Shown one piece after another: positions 1-8,146 of a stretch of 35,770 nt of DNA. Origin of the DNA: Bacteroidota bacterium (GTDB taxonomy: Bacteria > Bacteroidota > Bacteroidia > Chitinophagales > Chitinophagaceae); the NCBI GenBank assembly GCA_013286315.1, contig JABDFX010000021.1, forward strand, positions 1 to 35,770, written 5' to 3'. The notes under the pieces are model-generated. The model had not been told where the DNA came from. It searched no databases and saw only the letters and a program-made list of their open reading frames with translations. Position numbers and translations under genes: made by a program. Positions within the stretch are counted from its first letter, which is position 1, and every line of letters starts with the position of its first letter.

Positions 1-158
1 AAAACCTGCACGGTACGGGTCCAAACATAACTTGCCAGTTGCTGGCGGTTGGCGGCAGCTGCTGCGGATACTTTCAGACTAAGATCCGTTTTTGACTGGC
101 TGGAAGCTGAAACGACCCAGGTAGTCATTATAGCACAAAAAACGATGAGGTTTTTCAT
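1..158 (-). CDS. Secreted protein of unknown function, N-terminal part (runs off the window)
   Basis: Reading the minus strand from the ATG at 158 gives 52 codons open to the window edge. The protein begins MKNLIVFCAIMTTWVVSASS, a clear export signal, followed by a helical stretch containing AAAAANRQQLASYVWTRTVQ. That ANRQQLxxYxW pattern is, from memory, typical of small secreted Bacteroidota proteins that have a helical middle, a beta-rich C-terminus and a final NYxKKM/LQ-like ending. The piece at about 1100-1479 on the opposite strand looks like the C-terminal half of such a protein. The regulator at 272-1174 lies 113 bp upstream on the same strand, so the two may be co-transcribed. Function unknown. 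The open frame and signal peptide are directly visible; the family assignment is my recollection. Confidence 0.7.
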   Translation of the reverse strand, partial: MKNLIVFCAIMTTWVVSASSQSKTDLSLKVSAAAAANRQQLASYVWTRTVQV

Positions 159-271
159 TGTTATGGTTTGATATGTTGAAAAAATTATTTACCCGACATT
201 ACTGTAGTATAATTCTGAGCGCCCGGGATAGTTCTGGAGCATGAATTGCGTAAATAATCATCAATAAAATT

Positions 272-1174
272 CTAAACCGTCTTCCTTGAACTGTTTTCCT
301 GTTTTATATACTTATTCAGAAAATATACATTTCTATTTGTAGCCTCTATTGTTGAGTCCGCTTCTATTGCATAAAAATTTTGACTGAACACCCGATCGAA
401 ATCTGCCAGATCATTCATTATTTTTGAAACAATATTTTCTTCTAAAATGAAAATATCCATTTCATTGGTTTGCTGATCATAAACCTCAGACCAAATTTGA
501 TTTTCAGTTGAACAGTCGATCAGCTGAATGATCAGGCGCACCCTGGAAATTTCAAATTGGATTGTACCGGCCAAAATGTATTGCAAATCAAATTTCGAAG
601 CAGGTGTCTTTATGCCACCTTCATTCAATTGATTTTGAAGTATGCTAAAATATGACAGGACGGACAGATGTTTCAAACTCCCCATTTTCGAATTCAATAA
701 CAACCCGATATTTTCAGAAATTGAAATCTTTGACGCATCTGTTTCGACACAATTAAATGGAAATATGGCCAACCGGATTTTCCCGGACTGATATATGGCG
801 ATGTTTTGAATGCTTGTTCTGCCCTGAATATTTTTCAGACTTTCAAATGCGGGCACATAACGTCCCTTAGGTATTGTGATGATGCAGACATCTTCCCTGC
901 CCTGACTTTCATAATATTTAGCGAGGGCCAGCCGTAGCCTTCTTGCATGCACGCGTACAATACCTGGGCTATACGAATAAGGTTTCATTTGTTTTTTCAA
1001 AACGTCCGTCACAATGTTGTACTCCTTTATATTATCCGATCTGCCGGCGAGCGTTTCTGTAACGATGTATTTTAAAAAATTTGAGAGAATATTGGAAACA
1101 GAAAAAGATTGCGGAGATGAAAACCTATGTGGACGACGCGGTGAAAGTGAGCATGGGATATTTATACATGTCAA
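272..1174 (-). CDS. Winged-helix / TolB-like regulator, probably missing its native 5' end
   Basis: The open frame encodes 300 residues. Residues about 24-110 match the DNA-binding-like module often found in front of TolB-like domains: FxxSxxLSxFL, then YIVTETLAGRSDNIKEYNI, then VRVHARRLRLALAKYYE and ITIPKGRYVPAFE. Residues about 130-290 resemble the TolB/FlgO-like sensor domain (IRLAIFPF, YILAGTIQ, RLIIQLIDCSTENQIWSEVYD). The first ~23 residues of the frame do not look like this family. They are the antisense of the plus-strand secreted-protein fragment that begins near 1100, so the native start and about 20 residues appear to be lost at a rearrangement junction near 1095-1115. No transmembrane segment is obvious. 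It may still be expressed from a new start. The likely partner is the secreted protein gene directly downstream (158 to 1). Confidence 0.7.
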   Translation of the reverse strand: MTCINIPCSLSPRRPHRFSSPQSFSVSNILSNFLKYIVTETLAGRSDNIKEYNIVTDVLKKQMKPYSYSPGIVRVHARRLRLALAKYYESQGREDVCIITIPKGRYVPAFESLKNIQGRTSIQNIAIYQSGKIRLAIFPFNCVETDASKISISENIGLLLNSKMGSLKHLSVLSYFSILQNQLNEGGIKTPASKFDLQYILAGTIQFEISRVRLIIQLIDCSTENQIWSEVYDQQTNEMDIFILEENIVSKIMNDLADFDRVFSQNFYAIEADSTIEATNRNVYFLNKYIKQENSSRKTV

Positions 1175-1479
1175 AGGGCGGAATGGTCAATTATTTTGAC
1201 GCGGCGGGAATTTCACAATCCGGAAATACGATCACAGTTGCCGGAAGCAACGTGAATCAGGCCAATGATCAGTTTACTATGAATATTGCATCCGGCAATC
1301 TGGCGATCATAAGTCAAAATTTCAAATCAACTTCCGACGGGGATGCTATTGCCGGCAATTTCAATTATAAAACCTACGATAACGGCCTGACCGCATTTGA
1401 TACCGGAGAGTTGGATCTGCCGGCAAAAAACATGAAGCTCATGATTTCCAATACTAATTATGCAAAAAAACTACAATAA
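1099..1479 (+). pseudogene. Headless 3' fragment of a secreted-protein gene
   Basis: About 127 codons are open on the plus strand, from roughly QKKIAEMKTYVDDAVKVSM to NTNYAKKLQ and a TAA at 1477-1479. No credible start or signal peptide precedes them; the frame upstream only exists as antisense of the regulator. The layout (charged helix, then alternating beta strands with GSNVNQANDQFTMNIASG and LDLPAKNMKLMISN) looks like the C-terminal half of the protein whose N-terminus lies at 158 to 1. The 5' end overlaps the 5' end of the regulator frame head to head, which is unusual for two intact genes. I infer that one inversion separated this tail from its head. It could instead be a decayed paralogue. 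Confidence 0.6.
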
Positions 1480-1562
1480 CTACAGTTGAAAAACGGATTG
1501 GTCCATGTATTAAACAATTAATCAATATTTATCAAATCCACATTAATTAAAACTTAGCTCAA

Positions 1563-2990
1563 ATGAAAAATTTTTTGTTTTCAGCTGTTGTGTTGGTAGC
1601 AGTTCTGCAATCCTGCAATTCAGGTACTACCGGTACTACAACTTCTACTGTCCCGGCTAATTCACTGCCTGCTGATTCTGTAAAAGCAATCGCCAAAAAC
1701 GCGTATGTATTCGGTTTAGCACTGGCATTAATGGATATCACTTCACATAAATTAACTAATGTGGAGGCTCCGGTCAATGGGAAAGCGGCTCCGTTTAACC
1801 AGTTTTCTATTGCTGTTGATTTTCCAAATGCCAAATTCAGAGATGTTGTCAGGCCGAATGCTGACACATATTATACTTCAGGATTCCTTGATCTCAGCGC
1901 GGAACCAATGATTTTGACTGTACCCAATACAAATGGTCGTTACTACCTGATGCCGATGTTGGATGCTTATACAAATGTATTTGCTTCACCCGGTAAAAGA
2001 ACTTCAGGAACACTTGCTGACACGTTCTTGATTTCGGGTCCTGGTTTTTCAGGAACTGCACCCGCGGGTATGAAAGTGATCAAAGCGCCAACAAATCTGG
2101 TTTGGATTCTTGGCCGCACACAAGTAAATAGTCCGGCTGATGGAACGAATGTTGTTGTTCCACTTGAAAAGAAATATGTGCTGACTCCATTAAGCTCCTG
2201 GGGTAAGCCGTATACCGCTCCAAAAGGGGTAGTAAATCCGAATTTATCAAAGGCTTCGCCTAATGAATTGGCAGCAAACATGCCGATTGATTCATTTTTC
2301 AATTATATTAACCAGTTGATGGTCGTCAACCCACCGAAAGCAGATGATGCTCCTGCGCTTGAGCAGTTTGCTAAAATTGGTGTTGCACCGGGTGCAAAAT
2401 TTGACCTGAGAGTTTTTGATACGGCCACCCAGAATGCCTTGAAGGAAATTCCAAAAATGGTATTTGCGTATATGAACGAGGTCGTCGCCAAAGGCGCTGG
2501 TAAACCCGTCAATGGTTGGGTCATCTTCACGAAAGGAATGGGTAACTACGGAACAGATTACAACTTAAGAGCTTTGATCGCTTTTGCCGGTATGGGTGCA
2601 AATCTTCCTCAGGATGCTGTATATCCCAGTTGCTCATTTGATTCTGAAGGAAACACTTTGAACGGGGCAAATAAATATGTTCTTCGTTTTGAAAAAGGTC
2701 AAACGCCTCCGGTTGATGGATTCTGGTCATTGACTATGTATAATCAGGATGGATTTTTTATAGAAAATCCAATCAACAGGTATGCTATTGGAAATCGTTT
2801 TCCACTAAAGGTTAATAAGGATGGTTCTATAGATCTGTATTTTCAAAATGCATCGCCTGGAAAGGATAAAGAAAGTAACTGGCTTCCCGCTCCTCCAGGT
2901 CAGTTTAATTTAATACTTCGTATGTACTGGCCAAAGGAAACTATGCTGAACGGATCATGGACGATTCCTCCAATAAAGAAAATAAGTTAA
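1563..2990 (+). CDS. DUF1254/DUF1214 family lipoprotein
   Basis: This 475-residue protein starts with a lipoprotein signal (MKNFLFSAVVLVAVLQSC, cleavage before Cys18). Residues about 38-170 carry the DUF1254 pattern: AYVFGLALALMDIT, then FRDVVRPNADTYYTSGFLDL, then YYLMPMLDAYTNVFASPG. The C-terminal part carries DUF1214 features: FWSLTMYNQDGFFIENPINRY, then SNWLPAPPGQFNLILRMYWP and a terminal WTIPPIKK. Length and domain order are normal for the family, which is widespread but biochemically poorly defined. The protein is probably anchored in the outer membrane facing the periplasm. It sits alone, 83 bp after the pseudogene and 49 bp before the barrel gene at 3040, so read-through into the envelope cluster is possible. 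Confidence 0.9.
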   Translation: MKNFLFSAVVLVAVLQSCNSGTTGTTTSTVPANSLPADSVKAIAKNAYVFGLALALMDITSHKLTNVEAPVNGKAAPFNQFSIAVDFPNAKFRDVVRPNADTYYTSGFLDLSAEPMILTVPNTNGRYYLMPMLDAYTNVFASPGKRTSGTLADTFLISGPGFSGTAPAGMKVIKAPTNLVWILGRTQVNSPADGTNVVVPLEKKYVLTPLSSWGKPYTAPKGVVNPNLSKASPNELAANMPIDSFFNYINQLMVVNPPKADDAPALEQFAKIGVAPGAKFDLRVFDTATQNALKEIPKMVFAYMNEVVAKGAGKPVNGWVIFTKGMGNYGTDYNLRALIAFAGMGANLPQDAVYPSCSFDSEGNTLNGANKYVLRFEKGQTPPVDGFWSLTMYNQDGFFIENPINRYAIGNRFPLKVNKDGSIDLYFQNASPGKDKESNWLPAPPGQFNLILRMYWPKETMLNGSWTIPPIKKIS

Positions 2991-3039
2991 TTATCCCGCA
3001 GTTGTTTAGATTTTTTCACTGATCACAAAAAACGGTAAT

Positions 3040-3831
3040 ATGAGTACCCCATCCAGAAAGTTCAGACAAAACCGCGCGCAGTATCTCAAAATGCTCTTCA
3101 CGGTTTCCATTTTATTTATTTTTTCAATGTGGGTGCATGCACAGTCGAAGCCGGATTCAGCCACCGTTTCGCAGGGGAAAAAACTAAACAATACCGTCAA
3201 GATCAACTTGTCGAGCTGGATACTATATACTAATGGTGTACAAATGGCTTATGAACGGATTTTGTCTCCCAAAAGAAGTATTTCCATATTTGGGGGTATC
3301 ATTTCGTTTCCTGTTCCATCTGCGATTGCAAATAGTAACATCGGCTTTGATAACGATAAGAAAAAAAGCGGATTTGCAATGGGTGCAGAATACCGGTTTT
3401 ATCTCGCCAAAGAAAATAAATTCGCCGCTCCCCGGGGTGTATACCTGGCCCCGTTTATTAGTTACTATCATTTCAATAACATCCGCTCAGGCCACGATTC
3501 GACCAATTCAGACAAACTTACGCTGAACACAACGGTTGATTTTTTTAATGTCGGTGGTGAATTAGGCTATCAGTTTGTAATAAAAAAGAGATTGGTCATA
3601 GACTGTGTTCTGTTTGGTCCGGCACTATCGAGTTATCATTTCGACCTCAAACTCGATGGCAATACGTCCGGCAATCAAAATGAAAAACTCCAGGCAATTC
3701 TGGAAGCGATGAAAAATAAATACCCGTTGTTGAAAGATCTGACGAATGGATCCGGCATCAGTTCCAATGGAATTTCGAATTCCTGGAGTGCCGGATTCCG
3801 CTATTGTATTATGATCGGGTATCGGTTTTAA
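3040..3831 (+). CDS. Outer-membrane beta-barrel protein (DUF3575-like)
   Basis: The 263-residue product has an export signal (hydrophobic FTVSILFIFSMWVHAQS at about 25-40, cleaved after AQ). Next comes KINLSSWILYTNGVQMAYERIL, the opening strand pattern of DUF3575-type small barrels, and alternating amphipathic strands such as GAEYRFYLA, GVYLAPFISYYHFN and GGELGYQFVIKKRLVIDCVLFGP. The chain ends AGFRYCIMIGYRF, with the terminal Phe expected for BAM-dependent insertion. It is the first of five closely spaced plus-strand genes, with 28 bp to the next gene. The start chosen is the ATG at 3040; an N-terminus of about 24 residues before the hydrophobic core is rather long, and the in-frame ATG at 3091 could be used instead. 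Confidence 0.75.
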   Translation: MSTPSRKFRQNRAQYLKMLFTVSILFIFSMWVHAQSKPDSATVSQGKKLNNTVKINLSSWILYTNGVQMAYERILSPKRSISIFGGIISFPVPSAIANSNIGFDNDKKKSGFAMGAEYRFYLAKENKFAAPRGVYLAPFISYYHFNNIRSGHDSTNSDKLTLNTTVDFFNVGGELGYQFVIKKRLVIDCVLFGPALSSYHFDLKLDGNTSGNQNEKLQAILEAMKNKYPLLKDLTNGSGISSNGISNSWSAGFRYCIMIGYRF

Positions 3832-3859
3832 ATCATTTCCCTCACTACAATTTCACACT

Positions 3860-6226
3860 GTGAAAAAGAATATATTGCTCATAATAGTTGGGATAATATC
3901 TGCCACCAATTGTTTTGCGCAGGATCCGGGGTGGCCAAGGAAATTTACAAATAATGGTTCTGCGCTGGTCGTTTATCCTCCGCAGGTGGAAAACTGGCAG
4001 GAGTTTAAAAGTCTGAATTTCCGGATGGCATTTACCCTGCAACCCGCGAATCAGTCAAAACAGGTGGTGGGTGTTGTATATGTGAACGCCGCCACCGACG
4101 TGGATACCTATAATCACATCGTGGCTATTTCGGGCATGAAAATCACCAGCGTGCATTTCCCTTCCCTGGATCCGTCAACTGCAACATCAATGGAGCAGAT
4201 CGTGCGGTCAACACTCCACGAATCGAGAACCATTCATGTTTCGATGGAGAGAATTGTTGCCTGTACACCCAAGCCACAGAACATAAATTCAGTCAGTGTG
4301 AAAAATGATCCGCCTGTCATTTTTGTGAGTACAACGCCCGCTATCATGCTTCAACTGGAAGGTGAGCCCGCACTGGCCGATGCAACTCCGGGAGGCATTA
4401 AATATATTTTCAATGCAAACTGGCCGCTGTTTTTCGATCCGGCTTCTTCGACATACTACCTTTTTGATGATACGGAATGGCAGATGGCGACTCAGTTAAA
4501 CGGTCCCTGGACTTTCACCTCTGCACTACCGATGTCACTGATCCAATTGGCTTCGGATAATCACTGGGCTCCTGTGTTGAAGAGCGCCATCCCGGCACAG
4601 TCCTGGCAAACCGGAGTGCTGCCAAAAATATTTTACTCAACAAGTCCGGCAGAGATCATTCTATTTAAAGGCACACCGGCCATGTCTCCCATTGCGGGCA
4701 CAAACCTTACTTATGCAACGAATACAACCAATACGGTTTTCTATTCCAATACGACCAGTCTCTATTATTATCTGGCAGCGGGCAGGTGGTTTAGTGCGCC
4801 GGGATTGAATGGACCCTGGACTTTTGCCACTTTGGATTTACCGGTTGATTTCGTAAATATTCCTACCAATAGCCCTGCAGCGGGAGTACTGAGTTCTGTT
4901 CCCGGCACACCGGAGGCGGCGGATGCAGTAATGATTGCACAGATTCCGACAAAAACAACCATCAGTCCGGCTGATGCCCCACCGGTCAATATCACTTATG
5001 CAGGATCACCGCAGTATGTGGCCATCGAGGGTACTTCTCTTTCATACGTGGAAAACACCAATGATAAAGTGATCATGGTGAGTGCCAATCAGTTTTATGC
5101 CTGTGTGGGCGGCTTCTGGTATGTGGCCACGAATCCGCAGGGCCCCTGGGCATTAGCCACATCTGTTCCCCAGGTGATCTACACGATTCCTTCCAGTTCG
5201 CCGGTGTATAATGTGACCTATGTGACACAAACCGTAACAACCTCCGGCACCGTGCAATCAAGTTATACAGCCGGTTATATGGGTGCATTTGTTGTTGGCG
5301 TCGGCGTCGGCCTGATCATCGCTTCCGGAACAGGTTATTATCATCCGCCCTATATGTACTATCCGCCGGTTGGTTATCCTGTTTGTTATGCCAGTGCAGT
5401 GAGTTATGGCGCTTACGCGTATCATCCTTATTCTTACTATGGCGGAGTCAGTTACGGCGCTTCTTATAATTCTTATACAGGTACGTATGCCAGAAGTGCT
5501 ACGGCATATGGACCTTATGGATCAGCAACAGCGAAACAGTCGTACAATCCATACACAGGAACCGCTTCAAGAAGCGCATCGGTTTCTACACCTTATGGCA
5601 CCTCCAAAGCGGCCCAGGCCTATAATCCTTATACCGGCGCTTCGGCTTCGAGCCATCAGACTTCAAACGCGGGCGGACAGTATGGATCATCGACTTTAAA
5701 TAATGGTCATGGTACAACTACTCAAACCACCCATTCCACCAATAACTATGGACAGACTACCGCGGCTGCACAAAATTCCAATGGTGCGAGAGCAGTTGGT
5801 GCCAGCGGTCCGAACGGAAGTGGTACAGTAGCAAAATCTGCTAACGGAGATATGTATGCGACAAAGGACGGAAATGTATACAGCAACAGCGGGGGTTCAT
5901 GGTCACAGACTGATAATTCAAAATACAATTCCTCTTCTCAATCTTCTGCCGCTAAGTCTTCATCACAATATTCTTCAGCAGCATCCTCAGCTGCAAAAAG
6001 CAATGCTGCCAGTTCATATTCAAGACCCGGTGGCGGATCAGCTCCCACCAGTGAGATGTCCAGCGCAGCCAGCGACCGGTCCAGAGGCAGCTCCGGTTCC
6101 GGAGGCTGGGGCGGAGGAGGTGGAGGTGGTTTTGGTCGCAGCGGAGGAGCCAGCGGTGGTTTTAGTCGCGGCGGAGGAGGCGGAGGTGGTTTTGGCGGTG
6201 GCGGTGGCGGCTGGGGCAGAAGATAG
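3860..6226 (+). CDS. Large secreted repeat protein with Gly/Ser-rich tail
   Basis: A GTG at 3860 starts a 788-residue protein with signal MKKNILLIIVGIISATNCFA. After the conserved-looking N-terminus (WPRKFTNNGSALVVYPPQVE, about 25-45) come three units of about 105-110 residues, each closing on a G/E-W-x-x-A...GPW motif near residues 215, 318 and 428, with strand pairs and Tyr-rich turns before it. A hydrophobic Gly/Val stretch lies near 473-493. Then follow YNPYTG-type Tyr/Ser/Ala repeats and a final tail of almost pure Gly with W, F and R. Similar proteins are sometimes labelled carbohydrate-binding family V/XII, but I see no proven binding residues. It is probably surface-exposed or periplasmic. 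Neighbours 28 bp before and 33 bp after suggest an operon with the barrel and the DUF4239-like protein. Confidence 0.8.
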   Translation: MKKNILLIIVGIISATNCFAQDPGWPRKFTNNGSALVVYPPQVENWQEFKSLNFRMAFTLQPANQSKQVVGVVYVNAATDVDTYNHIVAISGMKITSVHFPSLDPSTATSMEQIVRSTLHESRTIHVSMERIVACTPKPQNINSVSVKNDPPVIFVSTTPAIMLQLEGEPALADATPGGIKYIFNANWPLFFDPASSTYYLFDDTEWQMATQLNGPWTFTSALPMSLIQLASDNHWAPVLKSAIPAQSWQTGVLPKIFYSTSPAEIILFKGTPAMSPIAGTNLTYATNTTNTVFYSNTTSLYYYLAAGRWFSAPGLNGPWTFATLDLPVDFVNIPTNSPAAGVLSSVPGTPEAADAVMIAQIPTKTTISPADAPPVNITYAGSPQYVAIEGTSLSYVENTNDKVIMVSANQFYACVGGFWYVATNPQGPWALATSVPQVIYTIPSSSPVYNVTYVTQTVTTSGTVQSSYTAGYMGAFVVGVGVGLIIASGTGYYHPPYMYYPPVGYPVCYASAVSYGAYAYHPYSYYGGVSYGASYNSYTGTYARSATAYGPYGSATAKQSYNPYTGTASRSASVSTPYGTSKAAQAYNPYTGASASSHQTSNAGGQYGSSTLNNGHGTTTQTTHSTNNYGQTTAAAQNSNGARAVGASGPNGSGTVAKSANGDMYATKDGNVYSNSGGSWSQTDNSKYNSSSQSSAAKSSSQYSSAASSAAKSNAASSYSRPGGGSAPTSEMSSAASDRSRGSSGSGGWGGGGGGGFGRSGGASGGFSRGGGGGGGFGGGGGGWGRR
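6100..6220 (+). repeat. GGN-rich tandem repeat coding a Gly-rich tail
   Basis: The last ~120 bp of the 788-codon gene consist of degenerate GGN/GGA tracts. A short unit reading GGTGGTTTT(G/A)GTCG recurs at about 6124, 6154 and 6184. It encodes GGGFGR, GGFSR and GGGFGG. Such tracts can change length by slippage and are also prone to misassembly. Confidence 0.8.
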
Positions 6227-6259
6227 TCAGTGATAAACTAAATAAAAAATAGATTTAGT

Positions 6260-7054
6260 ATGTCCTCCATTTACTTATTCAACATGCCATTGATTGTAAT
6301 CGCGTTGAACACCCTGATCCTGATTATCTTGTTTAACTGGTTAGGGCACTATTACCGCCGACTGCAATTAAGAAAATATCCCGGAGTCGAACCTGGTCAT
6401 CTGGGAGCCATTGAAGGTGCATTGTTGGGACTCCTGACATTGATGCTGGCTTTTTCTTATGGCATTGCAGCAACAAGATATGAAGTGGGCAGGCAGTTAA
6501 TCGTTGATGAATCGAAGATTGTTACGGTAGCGGTCCATAGGTGCGATTTATATCCTGACAGTATCCGCAATAAACTGCGCAATGGTTTCAAAAATTATGT
6601 CGAATCAAGAATCATTTATTTCACATCGGGAATTGATGAAAAAAGGATTGCCGTGAGTTTAAAAGAAGGGAATCAATCTTTAGAAGGAATCAGGAAAGAA
6701 CTTATGGCAGTTCCTCAAAATCAGGACAATCATTTTCATTCGCTCCTCATGATACCTGCATTAGACAATGTGGAAGATATGGCGATATCCAGCGAGGCGG
6801 CAAGACTTTCCAAATTGCCACAAATTATTTTATGGATGTTATTAATCATGACAGTCGCCTGCAGTTTTCTTGTTGGATTTGTAAACGCAGGTAATCGCAA
6901 GAACCTGATCATGGTTGCCGCATTTGCATTGATGACAACGGCCGCTTTTTACCTGGTCATCGAACTGGATCATCCTAGGCAGGGACTGATCAACCTGGAT
7001 GTCGAAATAAATAATATTATCAATATGAGAAATTTATTCATAGAAAATACATGA
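6260..7054 (+). CDS. DUF4239-like integral membrane protein
   Basis: This 264-residue protein has two N-terminal membrane segments (about 8-28, and 50-70 in GAIEGALLGLLTLMLAFSYG). A soluble helical region with ATRYEVGRQLIVDESKIVTVAV follows at about 71-95, and two C-terminal membrane segments lie near 190-210 and 215-235. The pattern G-x-I-E-G-A-x-x-G-L-L, a membrane helix, then RYE-x-R-x-x-x-V-x-E is characteristic of the bestrophin-like DUF4239 family, whose function is unknown. Topology suggests both termini on the same side with a central soluble domain. The start is the ATG at 6260, 33 bp after the previous gene; 66 bp separate it from the next barrel gene. Confidence 0.75.
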   Translation: MSSIYLFNMPLIVIALNTLILIILFNWLGHYYRRLQLRKYPGVEPGHLGAIEGALLGLLTLMLAFSYGIAATRYEVGRQLIVDESKIVTVAVHRCDLYPDSIRNKLRNGFKNYVESRIIYFTSGIDEKRIAVSLKEGNQSLEGIRKELMAVPQNQDNHFHSLLMIPALDNVEDMAISSEAARLSKLPQIILWMLLIMTVACSFLVGFVNAGNRKNLIMVAAFALMTTAAFYLVIELDHPRQGLINLDVEINNIINMRNLFIENT

Positions 7055-7120
7055 AAAATCAATTGAATTTTTTTAGAATTTTTTATTCTGATTTGAAATG
7101 GTAGCAAAGTCTTTTTACCT

Positions 7121-8113
7121 ATGCACAAATGGTATTTTTCAGCATCTATAGTAATGTGCAGTCTTTGCTTCGCACAAAAGCTGACTGCACAGGCAAAATC
7201 ATCCGGAACGGATACATTGCCCGGTACGCGGGATACGACTCTTCACAATAGTGATTCTTTGATGAAGAAGTCGATAACCCCGGCCACAGACAGCACACCT
7301 CCCGCCAGATCCCATCTGCAGCTCAACCTGGTGTATGAATCAAACGACGTATACCTGGGAAGAACAGATTCAACGGCATTGCCCCTGCTTACCCCGGAAA
7401 TCAGCTATATTTTTAAGTCCGGTTTTGAAATTGATTTTAGCGTAGGCATCAATATGGCGTCACCCTCTCCGCAGATTAATTCATATACACTTGCTGTGTT
7501 GTACAGTTTCAATCCGGGAAACTATAGCGGATCTGCGACGCTTTCCGGATTTAAATACAGCTCCGGCAGCGGCAGTCCAAACGCAGCCCAGAAGGGTAGC
7601 CTGGAATATGACAACAGTTACGATTTCGGATTTATAGAACCCAGCCTGAGCCTGACCTGGACTTTCGCGACCCATCCTGACTACCAGATCAGTTTTGCCC
7701 TTGCTCACGAATTTGATTTTCTCAAAAACGGCAACCTGAATATTACACCGACGGCTACAATGAATGCCTCAACCCAGAACGTCTATAATTCTTATTACCA
7801 GAACAAACGCTTCAGCATTCCCAGACACGGTAAGCCGCCATTGCCGGCGAATGTGACTATTTCCGGAGAAGTTTTGAATGCTGATCAATTTCAGATCATG
7901 GACTACGAGATCAGCGCACCGGTTAATTTCGTGACAGGTAAATGGACATTTAATTTTTCGCCCACCTATGCGCTTCCGGTAAATCCGCCGGACATTAAAC
8001 TGACTACCAAAATAAATAACCAGACTTTTTATACCACCTACAAACAATCGCTTCCGAACACATTTTATTATCAGGTAGGAATTACCTACACATTTTCGAG
8101 CAGGAAATCATGA
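7121..8113 (+). CDS. Predicted outer-membrane barrel protein, unknown family
   Basis: The product has 330 residues with an export signal (MHKWYFSASIVMCSLCFAQ, then LTAQA). A low-complexity Ser/Thr/Asp linker occupies about 25-65, and the rest reads as amphipathic beta strands (SHLQLNLVYESNDVYLG, YTLAVLYSFNPG, FIEPSLSLTWTFAT, WTFNFSPTYALPV). The final strand is FYYQVGITYTFSS. The pattern suggests an outer-membrane barrel of perhaps 12 strands. I do not recognise a named family. It is the fourth gene of the plus-strand envelope cluster; the next gene follows after 33 bp. Confidence 0.7.
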   Translation: MHKWYFSASIVMCSLCFAQKLTAQAKSSGTDTLPGTRDTTLHNSDSLMKKSITPATDSTPPARSHLQLNLVYESNDVYLGRTDSTALPLLTPEISYIFKSGFEIDFSVGINMASPSPQINSYTLAVLYSFNPGNYSGSATLSGFKYSSGSGSPNAAQKGSLEYDNSYDFGFIEPSLSLTWTFATHPDYQISFALAHEFDFLKNGNLNITPTATMNASTQNVYNSYYQNKRFSIPRHGKPPLPANVTISGEVLNADQFQIMDYEISAPVNFVTGKWTFNFSPTYALPVNPPDIKLTTKINNQTFYTTYKQSLPNTFYYQVGITYTFSSRKS

Positions 8114-8146
8114 ACTGTGAAATGTTAAACTTCTAAATATATATTT

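Noticed and set aside
1014-1199. 61-codon plus-strand frame over the junction
   Set aside because: It reads through the regulator 5' end in a third frame and resembles no protein; the frame ending at 1479 fits better.
5406-6233. Out-of-frame open stretches inside the Gly/Ser-rich gene
   Set aside because: By-products of repetitive GC-rich coding sequence in the 788-residue protein.
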